From Amycolatopsis vancoresmycina (GTDB lineage Bacteria; Actinomycetota; Actinomycetes; Mycobacteriales; Pseudonocardiaceae): a DNA stretch of 64,000 nucleotides. Positions within the stretch are counted from its first letter, which is position 1. Each line of letters begins with the position of its first letter. This document shows positions 7,982 through 16,391 of this stretch, piece after piece. A program made the position numbers and the translations under genes. The notes beneath the pieces were generated by a model, which worked only from the letters and a program-made list of their open reading frames with translations, searched no databases and had not been told where the DNA came from. Location: the NCBI RefSeq assembly GCF_000716785.1, contig NZ_JNYY01000003.1:248001-312000 (forward strand), written 5' to 3'.

Positions 7982-8557
7982 ATGACCACACCGCAGGCAC
8001 CGTCCACTCCGGACCAGACGTGGGGCGCGGCGCCGGCACCGGGCCAGGCCCCGAAGCCGGCCTGGTCGCCGGGGAGAAAGGTCGCGGCGGGTGCCGTCGC
8101 GGCGGTGATCGTGGCCGGCGGGGGAGCGGCGGTCTGGGCCGCTTCGTCCTCCTCGGCGGCCACCGACGCGCAGGCCGGCCCGGGCGGGGCGATGGGCGGT
8201 CCCGGTGGAATGCCGGGCGGCGGTCTGGGCGGGGCGCTGCACGGCGAGTACGTGGCGTCCGACGGCAACGGCGGCTACGTCACGAAGATCATGCAGACGG
8301 GCGAGGTGACGGAGCTGAGCGCGACGTCCCTGACCGCCAAGAGCGACGACGGGTTCTCGAAGACGTACACGATCACGTCGGCCCAGGCGACCGGCCTGGC
8401 CACGGGCGACACGGTCACGGTGGTGGCCACGGAGTCCGGCAGCACGGCGACGGCGACGTCGGTGACGGACGGCGAGTCGGGCGGCCAAGGCCAGGGCCAG
8501 GGCCCGGGCGGCGGCCAGGGCACCCCGCCCTCGGGCGCCCCGACCAGGACCGGCTGA
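7982..8557 (+). CDS. Membrane-anchored Gly-rich protein divergent from the kinase
   Basis: This 191-residue protein of unknown function starts at ATG 7982 behind GGAGCAGC. A cytoplasmic Pro-rich head (about 1-35) is followed by one hydrophobic helix (about 38-62) and a Gly/Met-rich linker. A small beta-rich extracellular domain comes next (about 95-160, with two TLTAKS/YTIT-like repeats recalling DUF5666-type folds), then a Gly/Gln/Pro tail. It sits 188 bp from the kinase on the opposite strand, so a shared control region is likely. A role as a periplasmic sensor partner or kinase target is possible but unproven. The family match is loose. Confidence 0.7.
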   Translation: MTTPQAPSTPDQTWGAAPAPGQAPKPAWSPGRKVAAGAVAAVIVAGGGAAVWAASSSSAATDAQAGPGGAMGGPGGMPGGGLGGALHGEYVASDGNGGYVTKIMQTGEVTELSATSLTAKSDDGFSKTYTITSAQATGLATGDTVTVVATESGSTATATSVTDGESGGQGQGQGPGGGQGTPPSGAPTRTG

Positions 8558-8592
8558 CCCGGCTGACCCGGCCGGTCCCGGCGGCCCGGAGG

Positions 8593-10689
8593 TCAGCGGC
8601 GGTCGTAGTCGACCGCGACCTCCGGGGTCGTCGCCCGGGAGCGGCAGGTCAGGATCCGGTTCGCCGCGACGTCGTCCTCGGTCAGCGCGTAGCGGACGTC
8701 CATGTCGACCTGGCCGTGCACCAGCGTCGCCCGGCACGTGCCGCACGCGCCGCCGGTGCACGAGTACGGCACCTCGAAGCCCGCCCGCAGGGCCGCGTCC
8801 AGGACCGTCTCACCCGCCTCGGCCGGCACGCACGTCGTCGCGCCGCCCAGCGTCACCGCCACCGTCGCCGCCGCGCCGGCCGGGTCGCTCGGGGGCGCCG
8901 CGCCGCGGAACAGTTCGAAGTGGACGTTCTCCTCCGGGACGTCCGCGTCGGCCAGGGTGCGCCGGGCCATGTCCAGGAGGCCGCGCGGCCCGCACAGGAA
9001 CCACTCGTCGACCTTCGCCGGGTGCAGGCGGTTCTGCAGCAGCGCGCGCAGCCGCGTCCCGTCGAGCCGCCCGCGCTGGTAGCGCTCGTGCGAGATGGCG
9101 AGCGCCTCGCCGACCGTGTCGAAGTGCCGCGGCCGGTGCGCGTGCAGGTCCGGGTCGCGCTCGTCGGTGCGGTAGTGGACGACGTGCAGCCGCCCGCCGA
9201 ACCCCTCGGCGAGCGCGGTGAGCTCCGGCGCGAACAGCGTCGTCGCGCCCGAGGTGTTGACGTAGAGCAGCGTCGCCCGGCTGTGCGGCTCCGCGGTGAG
9301 CGTGCTGACCAGGATGGACAGCACCGGCGTGATCCCGCTGCCCGCCGCCAGCGCGACGTAGTGCGCGGTCCGCGCCGGGTTCGGGACGTGCGTGAAGGCG
9401 CCCGACGGCGGCAGCACGTCGAGGTGGTCGCCCGCGGCCAGCGTCGTGGTCGCGAAGCCGGAGAAGGCGCCGCCGGCCCGCCGCTTCACCGCGATCCGCA
9501 GCTCGCCGGAGTCCGCCGGCGCGCAGATCGAGTACGTCCGCCGCACCGGGTGGCCGTCGACCACCGCGCGGACGGCCACGTGCTGGCCTGCGGTGAAGCG
9601 GAACTCCGGTGCCAGCGGCGGCGGGACGTCGAAGGTGATCGCGACGGCGTCCGCGGTCAGCGGCCGGACCTCCCGCACCCGCAGCCGGTGGAACCGGCTC
9701 GGCCCGAGCTGCGGCGGTTCGGGACCCGGGTCCTGGTCGCCGAGGCCGTCGGCCAGCCGCCGCCACGCGCGGTACTCCGCCGGGGTCAGCTCCCGGCCCC
9801 ACGCCGTGATGATCGGGACGTCGCGGGCCAGGTAGGCGTCCCGGTTGTCGCGCCACGCCCGCAGGTAGCGGTAGAACGGCACGGCGGGGTGCAGGTGGTG
9901 CACCAGGTGGTAGTTCTGGAACAGCATCATCGGCGTCATCAGCCACTCCAGCCCCACCCGCACCCGCGTGGTGCCGAACTTGTCCCGCGGTTTCGCCGCG
10001 GGCAGGCCGTGGTGGGGCAGCCAGTCGAACCACCACGCGAGCACGGCCAGCCCGATCCGCTGCGGCAGCACGTACCCCAGCAGCAGCTCGGTGCCGTGGC
10101 CGCAGGCGACCAGGAGCGCGGCGGCGGCGAACGCCAGCGACAGCAGCACGATCGACTCCGCCCGCTCCGGCGCGGGCCTGCTGCGCGCGCGGGAGGTGTA
10201 GAAGTGCGCGTACCAGAAGTCGATGGTGAGCCAGCGGAACGGCAGCGACCACCAGGATCCCTGCGACGTCCACGCGTCCGGATCGGTGTGCGAGTCCGCG
10301 TTCGTGTTGCGGTGGTGTTCACTGTGGACGAATCGCAGCAGCGGAAACGACGCGTACGCGGCGACGAACGGCATCGCCAGCCGGCCGAGCAGCTCGTTGA
10401 CCCATGTCAGCTTCCCTGCGGCGTGGTGGGCCGATTCGTGCACCACGGTGAACATCGTGAAGGTGACGATCGCGTGCAGCGGCACGGTGAACACCGGCGG
10501 CGCGATCCCGGCCAGCAGCAGCCAGGTCGCGGTGACCCACAGCGCGACGCCGCCGGCGAACAACAGGAGCGTCGGGACCGACAGGCGCGGCAACGGGATC
10601 CGGGGCGAGGGCACCGGGCGGCGGCCGGGCGGCGACGGCGGGGATCCGGACGTCCGGGAGCCGCGCGGCGGGGTATCGACGACGGGCAT
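8593..10689 (-). CDS. Fatty acid desaturase / ferredoxin reductase / 2Fe-2S fusion
   Basis: This 698-residue protein joins three modules. The N-terminal membrane desaturase/hydroxylase (about 40-320) has the histidine boxes HESAHH (84-89), HSEHH (122-126) and HLVHH (261-265) that bind a di-iron centre. An FNR-like reductase follows (about 330-590), with the FAD motif RTYSICAP, the NAD site GSGITPVLSIL, and CGPRG. A plant-type [2Fe-2S] ferredoxin closes the chain, with Cys644, 649, 652 and 682. It is therefore a self-sufficient oxygenase that brings its own electron chain from NAD(P)H. The substrate may be a fatty acyl chain or a hydrocarbon-like molecule. A TetR gene diverges from it across a clear palindrome, so it is probably repressor-controlled. 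Confidence 0.92.
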   Translation of the reverse strand: MPVVDTPPRGSRTSGSPPSPPGRRPVPSPRIPLPRLSVPTLLLFAGGVALWVTATWLLLAGIAPPVFTVPLHAIVTFTMFTVVHESAHHAAGKLTWVNELLGRLAMPFVAAYASFPLLRFVHSEHHRNTNADSHTDPDAWTSQGSWWSLPFRWLTIDFWYAHFYTSRARSRPAPERAESIVLLSLAFAAAALLVACGHGTELLLGYVLPQRIGLAVLAWWFDWLPHHGLPAAKPRDKFGTTRVRVGLEWLMTPMMLFQNYHLVHHLHPAVPFYRYLRAWRDNRDAYLARDVPIITAWGRELTPAEYRAWRRLADGLGDQDPGPEPPQLGPSRFHRLRVREVRPLTADAVAITFDVPPPLAPEFRFTAGQHVAVRAVVDGHPVRRTYSICAPADSGELRIAVKRRAGGAFSGFATTTLAAGDHLDVLPPSGAFTHVPNPARTAHYVALAAGSGITPVLSILVSTLTAEPHSRATLLYVNTSGATTLFAPELTALAEGFGGRLHVVHYRTDERDPDLHAHRPRHFDTVGEALAISHERYQRGRLDGTRLRALLQNRLHPAKVDEWFLCGPRGLLDMARRTLADADVPEENVHFELFRGAAPPSDPAGAAATVAVTLGGATTCVPAEAGETVLDAALRAGFEVPYSCTGGACGTCRATLVHGQVDMDVRYALTEDDVAANRILTCRSRATTPEVAVDYDRR

Positions 10690-10749
10690 CGAGCGGTCTC
10701 CTCGGTCGAGAAGCTCCTGGCGAGGCGGGAGTCACCGTAGACAACGCGC

Positions 10750-10767
10750 CGTCATTTGTAAACGACG
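10750..10767. promoter_or_regulatory. TetR operator candidate in desaturase/TetR interval
   Basis: The 16-bp core GTCATTTGTAAACGAC (10751-10766) is a palindrome with two mismatched pairs, and flanking C and G extend it to 18 bp. It is the only AT-rich symmetric element in the 138-bp divergent interval, about 60 bp from each start codon. It is likely bound by the adjacent TetR, though binding has not been shown. Confidence 0.6.
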
Positions 10768-10827
10768 TGCCAGGCTCCGAAAAAAGGTCTGGGCCAGCCG
10801 AACGCAAGCGGCAGGTAAGCTGCCCTT

Positions 10828-11418
10828 GTGAAGGCCGTCACCCCTCCCGCCCCGGCACGCACCCGGGACCGGCTGCTGGACGCGGCCGCCGAGCTCGTCG
10901 CCGGCGACGGCTGGGCCGCCGTGACGATGGGCAAGCTGGCCGCGCACGTCGGCGTCAGCAGGCAGACCGTCTACAACGAACTCGGCTCCAAGGCCGAGCT
11001 GGCCGAGGCGTTGCTGCTGCGGGAAACCGAGCGGTTCGCCGAGCGGCTGACCGAGGTCGCCGCCGCCCACCCCGGCCGCGCGGTCGACGGCGTCACCGCC
11101 GCTTTCCGCGAGACGCTCGAAGCGGCGAGGGCCAACCCGCTGCTGCTGGTCGCGCTCGGCTGCCCGAAGGGTGGCCGCGACGACTTCCTCCCGCTGCTCA
11201 CCACCCGGCCCGAGGGCGTGCTGGAGCGCTCGGTCGACACCGTGGCGGCCCTGTTCGCGCGGAGCTACCCGGAGGTCGGGCTGAGCCTCTCGGAGTGGAC
11301 GGTCGCGGTCGAGGCCTTCGTCCGGCTGCTGCTGTCGCACCTCGTGCAGCCCAGCGGGTCGGTGGCGCACGCGAGCGGCCAGATGCGCTGGGTGATCGGC
11401 CGGATGCTGGGCGCCTGA
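10828..11418 (+). CDS. TetR-family repressor next to desaturase fusion
   Basis: This 196-residue regulator has an N-terminal TetR helix-turn-helix (about residues 12-58: TRDRLLDAAAELVAGDGW ... VGVSRQTVYNELGSK). An alpha-helical ligand domain follows. It starts with GTG 10828. It diverges from the desaturase fusion with a palindrome between them, so autoregulation and control of the oxygenase are the simplest reading. The C-domain resembles the TetR_C family seen with lipid-related genes, but I cannot assign a ligand. A hairpin-prone GC-rich sequence follows, before the tig promoter. Confidence 0.88.
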   Translation: MKAVTPPAPARTRDRLLDAAAELVAGDGWAAVTMGKLAAHVGVSRQTVYNELGSKAELAEALLLRETERFAERLTEVAAAHPGRAVDGVTAAFRETLEAARANPLLLVALGCPKGGRDDFLPLLTTRPEGVLERSVDTVAALFARSYPEVGLSLSEWTVAVEAFVRLLLSHLVQPSGSVAHASGQMRWVIGRMLGA

Positions 11419-11460
11419 CCGCGCAGGTGGCCCCCGGCCCGGTGGCGGAGGCCACTGGCC

Positions 11461-11466
11461 TAGACT
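11461..11466 (+). promoter_or_regulatory. Candidate tig -10 element TAGACT
   Basis: TAGACT fits the actinobacterial housekeeping -10 consensus. The same hexamer precedes valS (31731) and folC (38556) in this window. It lies 81 bp before the tig start, which leaves a leader of about 75 nt. Confidence 0.45.
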
Positions 11467-11547
11467 CGGACGTCCCGGCCTGCACGCCAGGCGGGGCCAT
11501 TTCCGCCGGATTGTCCACCACAATCGTTACCGCTCGAGGAGAAGACC

Positions 11548-12927
11548 TTGAAGAGCACCGTCGAGCAGCTCAGCCCGACGCGAGTCAAGATCAATGTCGA
11601 GGTGCCGTTCGACGAGCTCAAGCCGAACTTCGACCGCGCCTACCGCAAGATCGCCCAGCAGGTGCGCATCCCGGGCTTCCGGCCCGGCAAGGCGCCCGCT
11701 CGCGTCCTGGAAAGCCGGATCGGGCGCGGCCCGGTGCTCGACGAGGTCGTCAACGAGGCCATCCCGGCCAAGTACATCGAGGCCGTCCGCGCCAACGAGG
11801 TCCGCACGCTCGGCAACCCCGAGTTCGACGTGACCAAGCTCGAGGACCGCGACGTGCTCGAGTTCACCGCCGAGGTCGACGTGCGCCCGGAGATCGAGCT
11901 GCCCGACCTGGACGGCTTCGCGATCACCGTCGACGACGTCGAGCTGACCGACGCGGAGGTCGACGAGCAGCTCGACGAGCTGCGCGCCCGCTTCGGCACG
12001 CTGACCGGCGTCGAGCGCCCGGCCGAGAACGGCGACTTCGTCTCGATCGACCTGTCCGCGACCGTCGACGGCGAGACCGTCGAGGAGGCGAGCACCACCG
12101 GGCTGTCCTACGAGATCGGCTCCGGCCAGCTCGTCGACGGCATCGACGAGGCCATCGTGGGCGCGACCGCCGGCGAGACCAAGACGTTCACCACCCAGCT
12201 CGTCGCCGGGGAGCACGCCGGCAAGGACGCCGAGGTGACCGTGACCGTCCAGTCGGTCAAGACCCGCGAGCTGCCCGAGGCCGACGACGAGTTCGCCCAG
12301 ATGGCCAGCGAGTTCGACACGATCGAAGAGCTGAAGAACGACCTGCGCGAGCGGCTCGGCCGCGTCAAGAAGATGCAGCAGGGTGTCCAGGCCCGCGACA
12401 AGGTGCTCGACGAGCTCCTGGAGCGCACCGAGGTGCCGATCCCGGAGAAGGTCCTCGACGCCGAGATCGAGAACCGCAAGCACGACGCGATCCACCCGTT
12501 CGACCACGACGAGGCCCAGTTCGCGAAGGCCCTCGAGGCCGAGGGCCGCACGCTCGAGGAGTTCGACGCGGAGACCCGCACCGAGTCGGAGAAGGCCGTC
12601 CGCACGCAGCTGCTGCTGGACACCATCGCCGACCGGGACGAGGTGTCGGTCAACGACGGCGAGCTCACCGAGCGGATCATCTACCAGGCCCAGCGCTTCG
12701 GGATCAGCCCGGACGAGTACGTCCAGCGCGCCCAGCAGTCCGGCCAGCTGACCGCGATCTACGCCGACGTGCGGCGCGGCAAGGCCCTCGCCTCGGTCGT
12801 CCGCAAGACGACCGTGACCGACGGTTCGGGTGCCGAGGTCGACCTTTCGGAGCTGTTCGGCAGCGACGAGCTGGCAACCGAGGAGACGCAGGTCACCGAC
12901 GAGGCGGCGAAGACTCCGGCGGAGTGA
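11548..12927 (+). CDS. tig: Trigger factor (ribosome-associated chaperone and PPIase)
   Basis: This 459-residue trigger factor binds nascent chains at the ribosome exit tunnel and helps them fold. The N-terminal ribosome-binding domain carries the signature GFRPGKAP (about 46-53). An FKBP-type peptidyl-prolyl isomerase domain follows (about 160-245, with NGDFVSIDLSA and GETKTF). A long helical C-terminal domain and an acidic tail complete it. Length and order are normal for the family. The start is TTG 11548 behind CGAGGAGA, a good ribosome site that outweighs the weak codon. The gene leads the conserved tig-clpP1-clpP2-clpX block. A strong hairpin separates it from clpP1. Confidence 0.98.
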   Translation: MKSTVEQLSPTRVKINVEVPFDELKPNFDRAYRKIAQQVRIPGFRPGKAPARVLESRIGRGPVLDEVVNEAIPAKYIEAVRANEVRTLGNPEFDVTKLEDRDVLEFTAEVDVRPEIELPDLDGFAITVDDVELTDAEVDEQLDELRARFGTLTGVERPAENGDFVSIDLSATVDGETVEEASTTGLSYEIGSGQLVDGIDEAIVGATAGETKTFTTQLVAGEHAGKDAEVTVTVQSVKTRELPEADDEFAQMASEFDTIEELKNDLRERLGRVKKMQQGVQARDKVLDELLERTEVPIPEKVLDAEIENRKHDAIHPFDHDEAQFAKALEAEGRTLEEFDAETRTESEKAVRTQLLLDTIADRDEVSVNDGELTERIIYQAQRFGISPDEYVQRAQQSGQLTAIYADVRRGKALASVVRKTTVTDGSGAEVDLSELFGSDELATEETQVTDEAAKTPAE

Positions 12928-12936
12928 AGCTGTGAG

Positions 12937-12978
12937 CGAACTTGGGCGGTGTCAGGCATTCTGCACCGCCCGAGTTCG
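12937..12978 (+). terminator. Stem-loop after tig
   Basis: The 15-nt arms at 12937-12951 and 12964-12978 pair fully if one G-U wobble is allowed, around a 12-nt loop. There is no U tract. It begins 10 bp after the tig stop and should end or attenuate transcription before clpP1. Confidence 0.7.
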
Positions 12979-13065
12979 TTAGGGTCGGATACAAGATCTC
13001 AAGCATCTGAAACGACAGCGGCGGCCGTCAGCACCGGGCCGCCGCCGGCGAAAAGGCAGGCAGAC

Positions 13066-13671
13066 GTGACGCAGCACACGCCCGAGGCGCGGACCGGCAC
13101 CGCAGGGCTCAACCTCACCGACTCGGTGTTCGAGCGGTTGCTCCAGGAGCGCATCGTCGTCCTCGGTTCCGAGGTCAACGACGAGGTCGCCAACCGGATC
13201 ACCGCGCAGCTGTTGCTGCTCGACGCCGACGACGCCGAGTCCGACATCCGCTTCTACATCAACTCGCCGGGTGGTTCGGTCACCGCCGGGTTCGCCATCT
13301 ACGACACCATGCAGCTGATCCGCCCGGACGTGGCGACCTACGCGATGGGCATGGCGGCCTCGATGGGGCAGTTCCTGCTGTCCTCGGGCACGCCGGGCAA
13401 GCGGTACGCCCTCCCGCACGCGCGCATCCTGATGCACCAGCCGTCGGCCGGCGTCGGCGGCACCGCGTCGGACATCGCCATCCAGGCGGACCTGTTCAAC
13501 AAGTGGAAGCGCGAGCTGGCCCAGATCACCGCGGACCAGACCGGCCAGACGGTCGAGCAGATCATCAAGGACGGCGACCGCGACCGCTGGTTCACCGCGC
13601 AGGAGGCGAAGGACTACGGCTTCGTGGACCACGTCCTCACCGCCGACATCGCCCGCCCGGGCTCGCGCTGA
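13066..13671 (+). CDS. clpP1: ATP-dependent Clp protease proteolytic subunit 1
   Basis: This 201-residue ClpP serine peptidase has catalytic Ser99 (GMAASMGQF) and His124 (ILMHQP), with the acid residue further on. The INSPGGSV motif (65-72) forms part of the substrate channel and oxyanion region. I choose GTG 13066, which follows AAAAGGCAGG, giving a normal ClpP length; an in-frame upstream extension to 12949 would add 39 residues without family similarity. In actinobacteria ClpP1 and ClpP2 form a mixed two-ring peptidase loaded by ClpX or ClpC, and it is usually essential. The gene is 25 bp from clpP2 and clearly co-transcribed. Confidence 0.96.
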   Translation: MTQHTPEARTGTAGLNLTDSVFERLLQERIVVLGSEVNDEVANRITAQLLLLDADDAESDIRFYINSPGGSVTAGFAIYDTMQLIRPDVATYAMGMAASMGQFLLSSGTPGKRYALPHARILMHQPSAGVGGTASDIAIQADLFNKWKRELAQITADQTGQTVEQIIKDGDRDRWFTAQEAKDYGFVDHVLTADIARPGSR

Positions 13672-13696
13672 GCCCGAAGCACCAAGGAGACTTTCG

Positions 13697-14353
13697 ATGA
13701 GCAACTTCAGGCTCCCGGGTGACGACTTCCGGGCACCGAACATCCCCCAGTCGCGGTACATCCTGCCCTCCTACGTCGAGCGCACCAGCTACGGCGTCAA
13801 GGAGTCGAACCCGTACAACAAGCTGTACGAAGAGCGGGTCATCTTCCTCGGCGTGCAGGTGGACGACGCGTCGGCCAACGACGTGATGGCCCAGCTGCTG
13901 CACCTCGAGCACGAGGACCCGGACCGCGACATCCTGATCTACATCAACTCGCCGGGTGGCTCGTTCACCTCGCTGATGGCGATCTACGACACGATGCAGT
14001 TCGTCCGCCCGGACATCCAGACGTACTGCCTCGGCCAGGCCGCTTCGGCCGCCGCGGTGCTGCTGTCGGCCGGCACGCCGGGCAAGCGCTACGCGCTGCC
14101 GAACTCGCGCGTGCTGATCCACCAGCCGGCCACCGAGGGCACCTACGGCCAGGTCTCCGACCTGGAGATCCAGGCGAACGAGATCCAGCGGGTGCGGCGC
14201 CAGATGGAGGTCATCCTGGCCAAGCACACGAACAAGGACCCGGACCAGATCAAGACCGACATCGAGCGGGACAAGATCCTGACCGCCGAGGAGGCCAAGG
14301 CGTACGGCATCATCGACGAGGTGCTGCCGTACCGTAAGGCGTCGGCTCTGTAG
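13697..14353 (+). CDS. clpP2: ATP-dependent Clp protease proteolytic subunit 2
   Basis: This 218-residue second ClpP subunit has Ser117 (GQAASAAAV) and His142 (VLIHQP) and the INSPGGSF motif. AAGGAG precedes ATG 13697 at normal spacing. Its N-terminal ~30 residues are longer than those of ClpP1, as in other actinobacterial ClpP2 propeptides that are trimmed during assembly. Known ClpP1P2 complexes dock their ATPase through the ClpP2 ring. A perfect hairpin follows 10 bp downstream, so clpX is likely transcribed mainly from its own promoter. Confidence 0.97.
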   Translation: MSNFRLPGDDFRAPNIPQSRYILPSYVERTSYGVKESNPYNKLYEERVIFLGVQVDDASANDVMAQLLHLEHEDPDRDILIYINSPGGSFTSLMAIYDTMQFVRPDIQTYCLGQAASAAAVLLSAGTPGKRYALPNSRVLIHQPATEGTYGQVSDLEIQANEIQRVRRQMEVILAKHTNKDPDQIKTDIERDKILTAEEAKAYGIIDEVLPYRKASAL

Positions 14354-14363
14354 ATCCGCCAGG

Positions 14364-14395
14364 CCGGTGTGTGTCGAGAAGACGACACACACCGG
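14364..14395 (+). terminator. Perfect stem-loop after clpP2
   Basis: Two 13-nt arms (14364-14376 and 14383-14395) pair without mismatch around a 6-nt loop. No U tract follows, which is common in actinomycete terminators. It isolates clpP1P2 from clpX. Confidence 0.8.
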
Positions 14396-14584
14396 CATCC
14401 TGGTTTAGGGTCGTCCTCTGACGTGCTGCCGGAGTTCGTGGGTGTTCCCGCCCGCGGCATCGGACGGGTACCGTCAGTGGCAATGCGTGAGGCTCCGCCC
14501 GGTCCGGCGTGACCGGCCGGGTCGCACCGTCGCAACACACGTCAGGCGCGGAAACCCGCGCCGGAGGGGACGAGGTCAACGGCC

Positions 14585-15880
14585 ATGGCACGGATCGGTG
14601 ACGGCGGAGACCTGCTGAAGTGTTCTTTCTGCGGGAAGAGCCAGAAGCAGGTGAAGAAGCTCATTGCCGGCCCCGGGGTCTACATCTGCGATGAGTGCAT
14701 CGACCTCTGCAATGAGATCATCGAGGAGGAGCTGGCCGAGGCCGGCGACGTCAAGCTCGACGAGCTGCCCAAGCCCGCCGACATCCACGAGTTCCTCGAG
14801 CAGTACATCATCGGGCAGGAAGACGCCAAGCGGACCCTCGCGGTAGCGGTCTACAACCACTACAAGCGGATCCAGGCAGACGACAAGGCCGGGCCGAAGG
14901 ACTCCAAGGAGGAGTCGGTCGAGCTCGCCAAGTCGAACATCCTGATGCTCGGTCCCACCGGGTGCGGCAAGACCTACCTGGCGCAGACGCTCGCGAAGCT
15001 GCTGAACGTGCCGTTCGCCATCGCGGACGCCACGGCGCTGACCGAGGCGGGCTACGTCGGCGAGGACGTCGAGAACATCCTGCTCAAGCTCATCCAGGCG
15101 GCGGACTACGACGTCAAGCGGGCCGAGACCGGGATCATCTACATCGACGAGGTCGACAAGATCGCCCGCAAGAGCGAGAACCCGTCGATCACCCGGGACG
15201 TCTCCGGCGAGGGCGTCCAGCAGGCGCTGCTGAAGATCCTCGAAGGCACCACCGCCTCGGTCCCGCCGCAGGGCGGCCGCAAGCACCCGCACCAGGAGTT
15301 CATCCAGATCGACACGACGAACGTGCTGTTCATCGTGGCCGGCGCGTTCGCCGGGCTGGAGAAGATCATCAACGAGCGGGTCGGCAAGCGCGGCCTCGGC
15401 TTCGGCGCGGAGATCCGCACCAAGTCCGAGATCGAGGAGAGCGACGTCTTCTCCGACACCATGCCCGAGGACCTGATCAAGTTCGGGCTGATCCCGGAGT
15501 TCATCGGCCGGCTCCCGGTCGTGGCGACGGTGAACCACCTGGACAAGGACTCGCTGGTCAACATCCTGACCCAGCCGCGCAACGCCCTGGTGAAGCAGTA
15601 CAAGAAGCTCTTCGAGATGGACAACGTCGAGCTCGAGTTCACCAAGACCGCGCTCGAGGCCATCGCCGACCAGGCGGTTCTGCGCGGCACCGGCGCTCGC
15701 GGCCTGCGGGCGATCATGGAAGAAGTGCTCCAGCCGGTGATGTACGACATCCCGAGCCGCGACGACGTGGCGAAGGTCGTCATCACCGAGCAGACCGTCC
15801 GGGAGAACGTGAACCCGACGATCGTCGCCCGGCAGCCGACGCGGCGCGCGCGCAGCGAGCGCGGCGAGAAGTCGGCCTGA
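14585..15880 (+). CDS. clpX: ATP-dependent Clp protease ATP-binding subunit ClpX
   Basis: This 431-residue AAA+ unfoldase feeds substrates to ClpP. A zinc-binding C4 domain uses Cys13, Cys16, Cys35 and Cys38. The Walker A motif GPTGCGKT lies at 121-128, the pore loop GYVGED is near 155, and Walker B is in IIYIDEVDK. The RGLGFGAE segment supplies the LGF loop that contacts ClpP (IGF or LGF in the family). A GGAGGGG ribosome site lies upstream of ATG 14585. The 189 bp between the clpP2 terminator and this start should hold the clpX promoter; I see no clear operator there. Confidence 0.98.
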   Translation: MARIGDGGDLLKCSFCGKSQKQVKKLIAGPGVYICDECIDLCNEIIEEELAEAGDVKLDELPKPADIHEFLEQYIIGQEDAKRTLAVAVYNHYKRIQADDKAGPKDSKEESVELAKSNILMLGPTGCGKTYLAQTLAKLLNVPFAIADATALTEAGYVGEDVENILLKLIQAADYDVKRAETGIIYIDEVDKIARKSENPSITRDVSGEGVQQALLKILEGTTASVPPQGGRKHPHQEFIQIDTTNVLFIVAGAFAGLEKIINERVGKRGLGFGAEIRTKSEIEESDVFSDTMPEDLIKFGLIPEFIGRLPVVATVNHLDKDSLVNILTQPRNALVKQYKKLFEMDNVELEFTKTALEAIADQAVLRGTGARGLRAIMEEVLQPVMYDIPSRDDVAKVVITEQTVRENVNPTIVARQPTRRARSERGEKSA

Positions 15881-15930
15881 CGCCGGGCGTCTCCGGGCCG
15901 CCCGGGCCGGAGACCCGACAGGAAAGCTGA

Positions 15931-16338
15931 ATGACTGCTGACTCCCTCCCGGGTTCCGGGGCCGCTCCCGGTGGTGGCGTGCAGGCGCCGCCACCGCCGG
16001 CCCCGGTACCCGACGAGCCCGCCGCGGGGCCCGTCCTCGGGTTCCGCGAGCTGAGCGAACGCGTGATCGCGTCCGTCTTCGACCGGTACCCGCGGCTGGA
16101 CCGCGTGCTCATGGGCGTGCTGGCCGTGTTCACCGGCACCTGCGTCGTGGCCGTGGTGTCCCGGCTGTCGCCGTTGCCGCTGATCCCGGTGCCGTTGTTC
16201 GTCGTCGCGGGGTTCGCGCTGCGGCAGGCCCGCGGTGTCACCGGACGGCGTCAGCTGGTCAACTGGATCCTGTTGTTCGCCCTCGCGACCCTGGTGGGGT
16301 TCTGGCTGATCTCGGTGGTCGGCCGCTGGGTGGAGTGA
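15931..16338 (+). CDS. Small membrane protein of unknown function
   Basis: This 135-residue protein has a Pro-rich cytoplasmic head of about 40 residues and then an amphipathic region. Three hydrophobic segments follow (about 60-80, 84-98 and 108-132). I recognise no family. It starts at ATG 15931 behind AGGAAAG, 50 bp after clpX and on the same strand, so it may be co-transcribed with clpX. No catalytic motif is visible. Confidence 0.75.
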   Translation: MTADSLPGSGAAPGGGVQAPPPPAPVPDEPAAGPVLGFRELSERVIASVFDRYPRLDRVLMGVLAVFTGTCVVAVVSRLSPLPLIPVPLFVVAGFALRQARGVTGRRQLVNWILLFALATLVGFWLISVVGRWVE

Positions 16339-16391
16339 CTTGCCGCCGTCCGGAGGGTTTGAGTCCGGCGCCGGTGGGGTAAGCAGCTCCC

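Noticed and set aside
6184..10740. A 1518-codon open frame on the plus strand
   Set aside because: It runs antisense through the kinase and the desaturase fusion, is rich in Arg/Ser/Pro, and has no domain. It is a high-GC shadow frame.
11419..11547. Possible tRNA in the gap before tig
   Set aside because: No cloverleaf or CCA-end pairing was found; only a GC hairpin and a promoter are visible.
12928..13065. A ClgR-type activator box ahead of clpP1
   Set aside because: The GTTCGC-like half-site is part of the tig terminator stem, and the GCG half is missing at the required spacing.
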